From Trichinella spiralis (lineage: Eukaryota; Nematoda; Enoplea; Trichinellida; Trichinellidae): 64,000 bases of DNA. The stretch spans positions 11,471,292-11,535,291 of the forward strand of contig CM012955.1 of assembly GCA_000181795.3 (NCBI GenBank). The letters run 5' to 3'. Made by a program: the position numbers and the translations under genes. Below the pieces are notes generated by a model. That model was not told the origin of the DNA. It did no database searches and saw only the letters and a list, made by a program, of their open reading frames with translations. This document shows positions 1 through 13,186 of this stretch, piece after piece (the stretch's first letter is position 1; every line of letters starts with the position of its first letter).

Positions 1-133
1 TTTTTATTGAAAAAAAAGAAGAGAAACAACACCGTCATGAGAAGAGAAAGAAAACAGTAAAAGAGAAGAAAAATTAATAGAAATGTTAACTTGCTTTGCT
101 TATTTCGTGTTTGTCTGTGGGCGGATATGTTGT

Positions 134-946
134 TCAAACGTGATCGGCGGTCATCTTGAGCACGGTCGGTTCGACGTTGCCGTCGTGTAGAACAACTTTG
201 TGTTGCAAGGGTGTGGCTGATCTGGCGAACGAAACTGATCTATTATTGCGCAACTTTCTGTACCTGCAGGCGTGTTTGACGTGGGCAAAATTAGCCGCAA
301 GGCAACCGTTGAAATGAGACAAGCCGAGAAGCACGGCTACACAGCCGATCAAGGCACTCCAATACCAAGGAGCGAAAACTTGGGTGAGTTTGCAAAATTT
401 GCTGACCGGGTCACCGCAGAGAATCAAACTGACGGCGGCTTTTTGGTTCCCGCGTGCCATGAGCAGGGAAACGAGAGAAAAATTGAAACAGCGTTCAGTT
501 TCCAAGCCCACTTGAGGCAAGCAGATCGGCGTGAAAAATAGAAACGCGGATATGAGCACCACAACAACGCAAAGTATACCAAGCCAGCAGATATTCAAAA
601 CGTACGTCAGTGACCAGAACAAGGCACACGCGAGACGACTGCCAAGTCTTGAGCAGAGGCAACTCGAAGGGCGCCCCTTGTAGGCACATTCCAAATGCCT
701 GGTGGCAAAAAAGCCGACCAAACACATGGCCGATGTGGTCGCCAGCATTACACCGGCTAGAACGATCAGCGCCAATTTGACACGCTCCGTCCAAGGTAGC
801 AGGAAAGCGAACACGTCGCTGGCTAATTCTTCCATCGCTTCAACACCGCCGTACATTTTCAAACAGAACACCGCTACCCCCAACCAGCAGACGACCAAAG
901 CCACGAACGAACCAACCGGAAATGCCCCTTTGCCCATGCACGACAT
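134..946 (-). CDS. PLP/M6-family four-span membrane proteolipid
   Basis: The single open exon encodes 270 residues. Four hydrophobic spans are visible, near residues 12-32, 58-80, 108-140 and 192-218. The second span is followed by a short Cys-rich loop (SCLCSRLG). The large loop between spans 3 and 4 carries CGDPVSKFCK, like the Cys-containing extracellular loop 2 of proteolipid protein/DM20/M6. The last span ends in NFAHVK, matching the family NFAVLK motif. Family members are plasma-membrane tetraspans of glia, neurons and epithelia with roles in filopodia and cell contact; the role here is inferred only. The start chosen is the ATG at 946, because the first span begins 10 residues later as in M6. 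The tail after span 4 is basic and cytosolic. It lies at the window edge with no neighbour suggesting a pathway. Family call good, exact orthologue unknown. Confidence 0.72.
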   Translation of the reverse strand: MSCMGKGAFPVGSFVALVVCWLGVAVFCLKMYGGVEAMEELASDVFAFLLPWTERVKLALIVLAGVMLATTSAMCLVGFFATRHLECAYKGRPSSCLCSRLGSRLACALFWSLTYVLNICWLGILCVVVVLISAFLFFTPICLPQVGLETERCFNFSLVSLLMARGNQKAAVSLILCGDPVSKFCKLTQVFAPWYWSALIGCVAVLLGLSHFNGCLAANFAHVKHACRYRKLRNNRSVSFARSATPLQHKVVLHDGNVEPTVLKMTADHV

Positions 947-2513
947 GCTTGCATTGTTGGCAAGCAGGCAGGCGACTTGCCAACCACAGCTACTGCAAGC
1001 TTATGTGATCTTGGAAGCAGCCAAAAGCGCAAGCAGCCTAGAATAAATACCGAGAATTGTATGCAGAATAACCAATGCAAAAATAGACAGCAAAGAACAA
1101 ATGCAAAGACTACGACAACGACGACGACGACAACAACGCGAGCTGTTGTTGTTAATGTGACGAAAAATGTCAGATGTATGTTCTGACATTCTTTATTTTT
1201 ATTGACAAAATGATTTGTCACTTTATTGAACACTGTTATTGGCTGCGAATGATTATAAACAACACTGTGCTTGCATAGTGTTTTGTGATTTTCTTTTCTT
1301 TGATTGGTTGAAAACAAAAAACACAACGGAAGCTACTTATTACATTGCTGGTATTAAATTGATGCGAACTGACGAATAACTGTTAACATCCTTGACACAG
1401 CAGCAGCAGCAGTGGGATTCTCTCTGGTCTTCCTCGTATTGCGCGCAGCGTGAAGATGATGATGATGATGAAGAAAGCAGAAAAAATCCAGACCAACTTG
1501 CTCGCTTGACTGGAAGCGTTGTCCAGTTCCAGATCAATTAACTTAACTGTCTCACGTCTGCTTAGCAGTCCAAGTAATTTGTCTAACCCAGATGGACTGG
1601 CCGTTCAGTGTGAAATTTTTCCGTGAAGAAGCGACAGTCCGGGTCAATGGGTCAGAGAAGGGGTCTTCAGTTCAAACGAAGTTCCACTTCAACCACAAAG
1701 CTACTCGGGATTATTAATTTCATAAAACAGGAAAACACTACGCGCAGTATAGAACATTTTTCTTGTAGATCAATTTCCTTTCAGTCTTTTTAACCTTCGC
1801 TATTAATAGTCTATTTAATATTTGCTTCGAATGCTTCAAGATGTTGTTTCACCAAGCGGAGCTAAATACAACAAGAACAAACGTTGAACACATATTTTTT
1901 TGTTTGATCAACAGCGTGTTGTTGCACGTCTAATTTTTGCACGCTCAACTGCCTGCAGATGGAATGCTTGAATTCAGCTGTTGCAAACTTCTGCATCTGC
2001 AACCAAAAAAAAAACCAATTTTCAAAACTAAAAATTCTACTCTCATTTTTTCTCAAATCAATACAATAATAATAATAACATAGGATATTATGAAAATAAA
2101 ATTTTATTCACAAAATTTCACACCAGTTTAAGCACAATGTTCAAATTAATTATTCGCACAGATTGCAAGATTGTATTTGTTGAACAACAACATACGACAA
2201 GCATGCATGTGTGTATTATCTAGTGACGAAAAATGTTCACGCTCAAAAGTCTATAAAATGGAAAAAGAACAGATGTTTTCGTTAATTTAAATGGCATCAG
2301 TTTTAATTTTTGAATAAATTTTTTCATAATTATTGCATGAACGTTTCATACAGAAATAACAACAATATTAGTTTTTAAATTAAAATGATTGCTTAATATA
2401 TTCGATAAAAATAAATATAGTCGATACATTTCAATGATTAGATAATGAAACTGATGAATGAGAAATACACATAAAGTGTAAAATCAGTAACAGATATTTT
2501 GAACAAACAATTT
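947..2513. other. intergenic, low-complexity islands
   Basis: No supported gene. There is an ACG/ACA triplet tract at about 1110-1140, a short CAG run near 1400 and a GAT run near 1456. The rest is AT-rich. It is the upstream region of the proteolipid gene and the 3' flank of the kinase gene. Open frames here are short and reflect the triplet repeats. Confidence 0.6.
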
Positions 2514-4403
<1,890 letters not shown>

Positions 4404-5186
4404 CCTGAAAAAGTGAAGTTATTTATTCGAACTTGAATGATACTAAAATCACTTGTATACAACAGGAACAGCGCAAGTGTTAAATAGTAGTGAAATTAAA
4501 ATTAAAAAAAATCCACATTACTTGTAATGTCTCTGTAATCACACTGCACAATTCAAAGCTCACCAACTCCAAGCCTACTACAACAACAAATAACACGACC
4601 CGCGATAGCACGGCCCTTAAAAGCATAAATAATTTAAACTATTGTTAAAATGAAAATTGTTTAAATTTAAACAAATCTCACTTTAAAATTCGTACTACAT
4701 GCACTTCGTACCATATTTAGCCAGTAACACGCTACTTTAAAGTCTTTTTGCATGCATTGATTTTATCATGAAAATGTTGAAAACAAAACGAAAAACATAA
4801 AAGAATAGAATAAAAACAAAAATAATAAATTTATGCACTTCTTTATTTTGTATTTTATAAATCTTTCACGAAACGAACAAAAAGCAAACACATAAATAAC
4901 ATCACAACAGTCCAATGAATATACAACGGGGAAGTCCATTAGTGAAAGAAGATTCTCTGATTGAACGAACATCCAATTTTGCTAATAGCCGTTGTTTCAA
5001 ACGAACAAGGTTAGAGATTATTTTTCAAGAAAAAAAAAGATAAATGCATGCAAATATCACAAATTTTGCTAATGGAAAGCAAATTATACGAACAATGAAT
5101 ACAAAGCAGAAAAAATAAAACATCACTGTACACACTCGTGTATACTTGACAAAGAAGCAAAAATATTTTTCACAATCGCACATCTC
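4404..5186. other. intergenic between kinase and blmp-1
   Basis: AT-rich. The open frames seen on the minus strand are short and low complexity. It contains the kinase 5' region and the blmp-1 3' untranslated region. Nothing else is supported. Confidence 0.6.
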
Positions 5187-7798
5187 CTAGACGCACGGAG
5201 TGGCGTTTCTCATGAATCCGGGTGTGGTGCTGGAGACACGATTTTCTTCGTTGAAAGCCATCTCGAAATTCAGCTTCTCCGACTGCCTGCCGCGCACGTC
5301 TTCTTGGCCTTGATGGTGGTTCTCAGCACAGGCGTATTGGAAAATATCCGCCGTCGGTTTGCAGGATGTGGTCCGCCAGTGGGTTCGCAGACCGCTCGGA
5401 CTGATGTACTTTTTGTTGCAAGTGTTGCAGTTGTACGGTCGTTCGTTGGTGTGCAAGCGCTTGTGCAACTTCAGATGGACGAACTGGGTAAATTTCGAAG
5501 GACAAGCGTCACAAGCGTAAGGCTTTTGTCCGTTGTGCAAGCGTAGGTGGGTTTTCAAATTGCTCGTACTGCTGAATCGTTTGTGGCAAACTTCGCAACG
5601 GTGTGGTTTTTCCCCTGTAAATGATGGATTGATTATTGGATATGTTTGCAACTTTGGAAATATAGGTAGAATCTCTAATTCATCATCTGTCTATATACTT
5701 GAATTTCCTATTTATAAACTAATCAGTAATATATGTGAGATAAAACAGTTTTACCTGTATGAACGAGATTATGCTTTTGCAAATGTGCCAGTTGAGTAAA
5801 TTCTTTGCCGCAAACGTTGCATTTGAACGGTCGTTCACCGGTGTGAGTGCGCATGTGGACTTTCAAATTCGAAAGCTGACCAAACACTTTACTACACTGA
5901 TCACACTCGTATCTGGTCTTGCCGTGGGCGCGGTTGACAGCGGCGCCACTTTGGCCAGTCGTGCTGAGCCGGCGTGGGCATTTGGCAGGCGAGCCGCCGA
6001 CGTCAGCGTTGCAGGGGGCGGCGGTTTGAATTTCGGGCGTGGCAGAATTGCGGAAGTGAGCCCTGAAGCTCAGGTCGAACGGTACGTTCAAAGATGGATA
6101 ACCGGCCAAAGCGCCGTTGGAATGGGACGGAATTGGCGAAAACGCGCTCAACTGCCGTCCGCCGGTGAAAGGCGACGCCTGGGGAAACAGCGGCTGATAG
6201 CAGCCGTGCCATTTGTTCCACTGCAAATTGCCAAAGTGGGTACCATTCCACAGCAGATGTCCGAATGCGGTCGAAGAGATGGATTTCACGTAGGCGGGCA
6301 GTTGGGCGTTGTTGGCCGACAAAATGCCACCGCCCTCAGACGACGGCACGTCGCAATGGCCGTTGGACAACAGACCCTGGTAATTGCGAGTGCGGAACCA
6401 CGAGTCGTCGGCGGCGTTGAAATTCAGTGCCTGACCCGCGGTCGAGCACGCCTCGCCTGCGGTCGAAGGGTCGACCTGGGCCCGTCGCTTTGGAACCACA
6501 CGAATCACGCCGGGTCTGTTCGGGCGACTGTCACCAACAGTGGCGCTGGCAACATCCTCAACGGCAACGGCCGACGGTAGCTTGTCGGAAGAGCTCTTTG
6601 GCTTGGTGAGATCGTCGTCCTTGGGCGAGACCATTTCCCTCACAATTGTCTGATCCAACCGACGACCGTACTCCACCACGCTCCCTTCGCTGTCGGTGTC
6701 GCTGCTCGGCTGGTAATAGCTGGCCGGTGTGGTGGAGATTTCGTTGCTGCAATAGCCTTCGTCGCCGAGATTGCTAGTTTTCACGCTGCAACACGGCGAC
6801 GACGACATTCGAGCCATATTATCATCATCATTATTATTATTATTACTGTTGTCCACAATGTGGCGCGTTTTTTCCTGTTCCGCTTGTGATTTTTCCAATT
6901 CTACCCCTAAAAAGAATTTTCATTTATTTTGTTGTTCAATTTGCACAGATAATTTTACATAATCAAAACAATAACAACAACAACAGAGATAATACTCACG
7001 TATAGTGAAGCTCATTTTGGTCAAATCGTTGCAGGGCAAATGGCCAAGACGAGCGGCATATTCACGAGAATACCAAACGACAAGTTCAGTGTCGGCGGCT
7101 ATAGGTTTCGTTGAATAGAAGTAGATTTCTGATTCAATCTGATGGAAAAGAAGGGAAAAACGGTTTAAAAGCAAAGCATTAGCATATTTGAGTGCAAGGT
7201 GGATTGAAAAGATGTACTTGACAGGCGACCAAGTTCTGCTTTACCGGGTCGGATTGCAAAGTGACAAAGCGCATCCAATTGCTTCGAGATTGGTCGGACA
7301 AATCCAGGTGGAAGTAGTCGTCAACAGATCGGTAAACCTGCAGGATGTAGAAGTGATGTAATGGAAAAATGCAAATAAGTGGACAGAGTTAGCAGTTGAT
7401 CACCTTCCAACAATTTTTGCTTTCACCGGTCGATTGATCGTTGACAACACCGACCAACGGTCCAAAGCGTGTATTTTGTGGAATGAATCCATTGGCAATG
7501 ACTTTCCATTGCTGTTGAAAAAAAAGAAAAAGAAGAAGAAGATGATGATGATGACAACGATCAAAGAAACGTACGAGAAGAGTGAACGCAAAGAAATAAA
7601 TAATTGATAATGCAAATTTACTTGTTGATCAGCCGAATTGGCTTGTTCGAGACGCAAATTTCGAGGCAATGATTGCCTGGAGTAATTTGTCGAATGATGA
7701 TTTGCATGATCTGCGTCGGGTACGTGGAACAAACAGTCTCGCTTGAATTCATCTTCCGTTTTACAAGAAACATCCGAACCGGTGGTTTCGTCCACCAT
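5187..7798 (-). CDS. blmp-1: BLMP-1/PRDM1 transcriptional repressor (SET + C2H2 zinc fingers)
   Basis: Six exons: about 7622-7798, 7407-7513, 7223-7338, 7005-7138, 5755-6906 and 5187-5614, for roughly 700 residues. The N-terminus has the acidic TEDEF motif and PRNLRL found before the PR/SET domain of PRDM1. The SET core reads [22 protein letters not shown] and [24 protein letters not shown], all diagnostic for Blimp-1. A long Ser/Pro/Gly-rich linker follows. Then come five zinc fingers spanning the last intron: [54 protein letters not shown] and a C2HC-type last finger ending HWRTTSC. The protein is a DNA-binding nuclear repressor; in C. elegans BLMP-1 controls developmental timing and epidermal and gonadal cell fates. 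The ATG at 7798 is preceded by an acceptor (ctttttag) and an in-frame stop in the 5' leader, so the start is well supported. Confidence 0.93.
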
Positions 7799-8087
7799 CT
7801 TTTTGATAATTTAAATTGATATCTAAAAAGTAATAAAATAAGCACAAACTACTGTCAACTGAAAAACCAACTCTGCCAATAAAGAGGAATAAAGAAGAAG
7901 AAGCTTTTGAGTCCGTTCATCACTCCCACAGGATACCCAATTATGTACAGTATAGTGAAAAATGTCCACAAGGTCGTGAAACACGCCAGGGACAGAGTTC
8001 GAGGCTTCAGGGTCGGCGTTGATTCATTAAATTAAATTAAATTGCTTCAGTGTTAATTTATTAAATGAAAAGTGAGAAAAATTATTT

Positions 8088-8088
<1 letters not shown>

Positions 8089-8115
<27 letters not shown>
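8089..8115. repeat. (GA)n microsatellite
   Basis: An uninterrupted GA dinucleotide run of about 26 bases, 0.3 kb upstream of blmp-1. GA tracts in animal promoters can bind GAGA-type factors; here it is only a position-based suggestion. Confidence 0.75.
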
Positions 8116-8118
<3 letters not shown>

Positions 8119-8947
8119 GAAAAAACAAAATAATAAAATGTTCATATATTGCATGTGAATAATCATCACCGTTCAAAGATGTATGATTAATTACAAGTGA
8201 ACTGGTGAAAAGGATAATACCAAAATGTGATTAATTGAATAAATATAACAAGAGAAAGAAGCTTTCGACACAATATGGCATGCAGCTGAACGCGCTGTTG
8301 TTGAAGCTGAAAATACGACAAAAAAAAATATAAGCAGCACAACATGGTCATGACCGAACGATGCGGTCGTGAAAAAATGATGATAGCGTGTCGTGTTTTA
8401 GCGTAACACTGTTTTTAACAACAGCATTAAAAAATACACAGAGAATAGATATAAATGTGTTATCACTTGAAGTTGACAGTGAAAAATTGGTGTCGCGTTC
8501 TCTGAACGAGTGCAACATGCTTTACCGTATGAGATTACACTTATTTATGAGGTAACGCTATTCAACACAACTGCACTGCATCGCTGGCACCAGCTACATG
8601 TACATGTATATCGTATATTGATCACTGACTGACTGACCGATCAAGACGAATATTATTTATTATGCTTGATTAATTTTTTTTCTTTGAAATCTACTGTTGT
8701 TTTAATTGTAGAAAGAAAAAAGCTTTGTGCATAATCTAATTTCGAGTAATAATTCGAAATAATACTAACATTGAGGACCAGTTTTTGCAAAATTGAATGA
8801 ACCACAGCAAGAATCATTGAACCGTAATTTTCAATTAAATATTTCCACTAGTAGTAGCAGTAGTAGTAGTGGTAGCGGTAGTGGTAACTGTTTTCTTTCT
8901 CTTTCACTCACTCTCTCCCAAAATTAAAAATAATAATAAAAAAAGGA

Positions 8948-9087
8948 TATAAAGCCGATGAACTTGAAACGGTCACTTCTGACCGTGCAGTTGAAATGTT
9001 TTACAACGTCACCTGGTACTGCCATGAACTGTCAGGCATCAAGCAGCTTTGAAGCTCAATTTCCTGAAATACTCCAACACGGACAAG
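8948..9087 (+). promoter_or_regulatory. TATA box plus possible first coding exon
   Basis: TATAAAG at 8948-8954 is followed about 75 bases later by an ATG at 9024. It opens a 21-codon frame rich in Ser/Gln/Glu and stops exactly at a GT donor (CAAGgttag, intron from 9088, phase 1). An earlier ATG at 8996 gives only an 18-residue frame. No downstream exon could be recognised, so the gene, if any, is unknown. The spacing of TATA to the presumed transcription start and the donor are the only evidence. It could equally be a non-coding first exon. Confidence 0.25.
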
Positions 9088-10214
9088 GTTAGTCCCCAAA
9101 CGACCACCATCCCATTTCAACTCATTCAATGAGAAACAATTTTTTTTTAAAAATTTAAACTAGTTATTATTATTATTATTTGTGAATTATAACTTTTATT
9201 CCTCAGGACAACCATAGCAAGATAATTAATTCTCCTAGCTAACACAAATTAGCATAACTTCTACTAAATGTCATTGAGTGCAAGAAAGTGAATTTGATTA
9301 ATATCCCATCACAGGTGAGCAGCGTTAAGTCCTTGAAAAAAAAAGAACAACGTCGAGCCCGATGGGACAGTCGGTTCATTCGGCAACAGTAAGCTGGTTT
9401 TAGCATCAATTTGCATCGACAAGAAACCAACACAACCTGAACATCCGTTTAACACCTGTCGTTTACTTATTCTTTTGTGCTTGGTGTTTATTATTTAATT
9501 ATTATCGTAATTTTTTTTTCAAATTATCCTTTCTCATCATTTTGTAATTTGACAACTGAACCGTGTAAATGTGAAACAAGCAAAAATTTTTTGTTTTCCT
9601 CCAATCAACCTGATACACAGCATAAATATTCTGATTGAAATACGTATGAAATTGGAAATGTGAGCAAATTCATACATTTGACAATGATCTGGCAGAAAAA
9701 GAAAGAACTATTCATATTATTTCAAGGACATTATCAATACATGCATGCATGCATACGTACATACTAATTATTCACACTTTAATTATTATTATCAAATTGG
9801 ATAAAATTTATCATCGATTATATGGAAATTTCAATGACGAAAAATGAATGATAAAGCACACTGTTCATACCGAAAACGAAGAAAAAGCGGCCAAGATCAA
9901 AGCTTTGAATAGATAGCATGAAAACTTGCTGATGTCAAAAGTGACAAAATATGCAAAAGCAGGCGAACAGTGAAAATCCCCGACAATGATCATCTGAAAT
10001 GATTGTAATCAATAAAGGGTGCTGGTGGTGTTTGTGATAAAAATTTGCAAATTTTCCTAGCACTTATGAACTAACTGCTTATCTGATTATGAAGAATAAG
10101 AGTAAGAGAAGAGAAAACAAAAGACAATAATAATGATAATAATAAATAGAATAGATAAGAGCAACCAGGAAAGAAGTTTGTCTAGATTAGTAACGATTGA
10201 AGCAATATAAATCA

Positions 10215-10239
10215 CCCCCCTCCCCCCCCCCCCCCCCCC
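10215..10239. repeat. poly-C tract ending in AG
   Basis: About 24 bases are almost pure C, broken by a single T, and run straight into AG. In an AT-rich genome this is a striking composition outlier. It could form an i-motif, with a G-quadruplex on the opposite strand, or just be homopolymer slippage. Confidence 0.7.
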
Positions 10240-12589
10240 AGTTATGGTGCTTCTCTAAGCAGCAGGAAGAAGAAGAAGAAGAATGAAATCACACGTCGAA
10301 TTCGGACGTGATTTATGGGATGACAGTAAATTCCAGCTTAACAAATAGCACAAACAAGCAAGCATTGTCAGGAACAAAATTATACAAGAAAAAAAATAAG
10401 AAAGTAAGCAAGAGAAAGAAAGAAGGAAAATCATATATTATCATCCATACAAATGTACTGTAAAATTGAAAAAATATAAAATATGAAATGTTCAATTTAG
10501 TCGACTTCAATTTGATTTGGATTTGAAAAAATTGAAATAAAATATGGAAAATTGAATATATGAAGACCAATTTTCGCCTGTAGAAAGAAGCAAGTGATTG
10601 TTGTTTGTTCGAGAACAGTTTGCTAAGTAAACTGTCTGTTGTCAAGAAAATGCATCTCAACGCAAAGTTTACTTATTTTATTAAACTTCATTTTTCACCA
10701 AAAAATACCATTTCCTGCTTTGCAATCGTTCACTCTGATTGGTACACATTTTTTTGGATTTTTGCATATTTACAAGTGTTGTCAGAAAATTCTTAAGTGA
10801 TACTGTAATTTGTGATTTTTCTTTTCTTTTGTATCCGATATGGAAAATTTCTCACAATCAAAAAATCTCCTCCTTTATCTCTCTTTCTCTCTCTCTTTCT
10901 ATCTCTCTCTGTTCTATAAATTCAAAAATAATCCAAGAATTGATGAAATGATAAAGAAGAGAATAAATAAAACACAGACACACCCAAATGCTTTCACAAT
11001 AAAGTTAAAATTAAAAATAAAAAGAGAATAAAATAAAATTTATTCTCCTCTCAAATTATCCCATCAATTAACCAACATTGCACTAATTGATTCTTGCACA
11101 CGACAACATTTGCACAAATTAACAACGAAAATTAAACAAATAACAATACTTACAACAAGCATGATAGTAGCGAATGATTGGCAATTTTTTTTTTGGAAAA
11201 TTACAGTCGCTTATTTTTCACTTTTTGATGATCAATTCAGTGAAGCTCCTTTGTCGTTGTGCAATTTCAAAATGGGTCGAAAGCAATTATGCAAATTATT
11301 TCAACTTATCACAATTCCGAACGAGGAGAACGATCAGTGATGACAAATGACAACCGAGAGTAAAATTATTATAAAGCGAATTCAATTTTACAATCGTCCA
11401 TCAACAACAACAACAACAAGAACAAGAACAAGAACCACCAATATAAGCTGATGTGGTTATTAAGATGGCAATCACAAGAACCACGCATTAATTTTATTGC
11501 CAATAAATGCAATCGTTTTTCTTTCTTTTCTTGCTTTCGTCACTCTTGCAGATTCAAAAAATTATTCACATAATCCAACAATATCATTGTCGATTGAAAT
11601 GGAAAAAAATGCCAATAAAATATTATTACTGTTCACTTGCAAGCGACAAAAGAAGACATAAATAACTAAACAAGCAAGCAAACAAAAGCAACAAAATATT
11701 TATCACGTCGTCGTCGTTATTGTTGTTCATTATTAGCATTGAAATGATAATTAGCAGTTGTCGTTTATCGTTTTCGAATTGTGTGAAGAAAAAGGCAAAA
11801 AGTTCAAATCCATTTTCTCGAAAACGACGAAACTGAATCTCCCACGTTCGCCGCCACGCCCACGCGACGAACGTTCTATCCAAACACACTGCGACTGTGG
11901 GGACAGTTTAGGCGCGAAAGTTGAATAAAACAAATGAATAGCAAAGTTAATTTTTGATAAAAGAAAATTCATATAAACAATATTTCTCTTTCAAACTGAA
12001 ATAAACAAAACAAATGCACACTAAAGTGAATTTTAATACATCGCTGAAAAAATTATGAAAAAAATTTGTACATTGCGCAATGTTCTTGATTATCACATTC
12101 CTTTTGTAATACATTGAAAAAAAAAAGCGAAACCGACAATTTCATTGAAACAATCGATGAAAATATTAATTTGAAAAAAAAGAATATTAAATTAAAGAAA
12201 AAACATTACTTACCATTGAAAGTGGAAAATAAAATTTGAAATTCTTTGCATGAACAAAATTGATGCTGCTTCTGATGCGTGAAGTAAATAGCAGGTGTAT
12301 ACTGTTTTTCTTTTCTATTGGTATTATTGAAATGCAAATTAATCCAATGAACAATATCGGTAGAGTTGTTGATTCAATTGTTCAATTAATGCAACAAAGA
12401 CGTCTGTGTGTGTGTGTGTGTGTATTGGGAAAAGTGAATGGAAAGTAATCAACAAAATACAACAATGCTCATGGAAGCGAAGATGCGCATAGCTGACGAA
12501 TGGGGAAAAGCTTGGAATATGACGATATTTGGCGCATGGAATTGTTGTTACGTGAAAATTTGTGACAATGACATACACTTCCAACTCAC

Positions 12590-12750
12590 TGGGTCACTGT
12601 GACGACGGATCCGCAGAGCGCGTTGCCAAAAGTCCACGCTTTGGTTCTTTTCTTGTTTTTCACACGCCAAACGCGATGATACAAGCATAAGCAGCTCGGC
12701 TGTCACCAAGTGCAAGCCGGTGCTAGGCTTCACAACATGGTCACCCAATT
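12590..12750 (-). other. candidate 5' exon upstream of blmp-1
   Basis: A relatively GC-rich island on the minus strand. An ATG at 12688 opens 33 codons that end exactly at a strong donor (CCCAgtgagt, intron from 12589). Splicing it to the acceptor just upstream of the blmp-1 start (about 7822) would run into an in-frame TAA, so it would be a 5' untranslated exon with an upstream open frame rather than extra BLMP-1 protein. No homology is recognised. Confidence 0.3.
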
Positions 12751-13186
12751 TTCAAAATACCCACAGTCCGAGCTATTGAGGAAACGTCGTTTTACTTTCC
12801 CAGTACAAACAATACAACACTGACCCCAATGCCAGCACGCGCCAAGCTCAGCCAAGATCGGCTAGTCGAACAGCTGCCGCACTTTTGTAATTCTGACCTG
12901 TATTGACATCTTTTACTTTTTTTTAAAATATTTATTACTTTATCTAATGTTTTTTTAAATATATTTTTCAAAAAAAAAGCTACATTCCATCCATCCAATT
13001 CATCCACGCATGCACCTATGCATGCATTCATCAATATACGATACATACAGGTAGGTGGAGGAATTGAAATTTATTCAATTTCATTGCATTGCAAAAATCC
13101 ACAACTAATCGATCAATCATCTCATATCTCACTTCCCATTGATTGTTAATAATGTAAATCAAACAAAATTAAAATAATAAATAATT

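Larger units (their letters stand above)
7799..12589. other. long gene-poor region upstream of blmp-1
   Basis: About 4.8 kb of AT-rich DNA with a (GA)n tract at about 8089-8115, short tandem GTA triplets near 8850-8885, a C-homopolymer near 10215-10239 and GAA triplets near 10264-10282. It probably contains blmp-1 promoter DNA and, if the candidate exon at 12.6 kb is real, a long first intron of blmp-1. Apart from the TATA/first-exon candidate at 8948-9087, no gene is supported. Confidence 0.5.

Noticed and set aside
5759-6580. 273-codon plus-strand open frame
   Set aside because: Lies exactly antisense to the long blmp-1 linker and zinc-finger exon; stop-free only because of the biased codon use on the coding strand.
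10313-10660. 115-codon minus-strand frame rich in Phe/Leu, considered as a membrane protein
   Set aside because: Composition is that of translated AT-rich simple sequence; same pattern appears in many random frames here.
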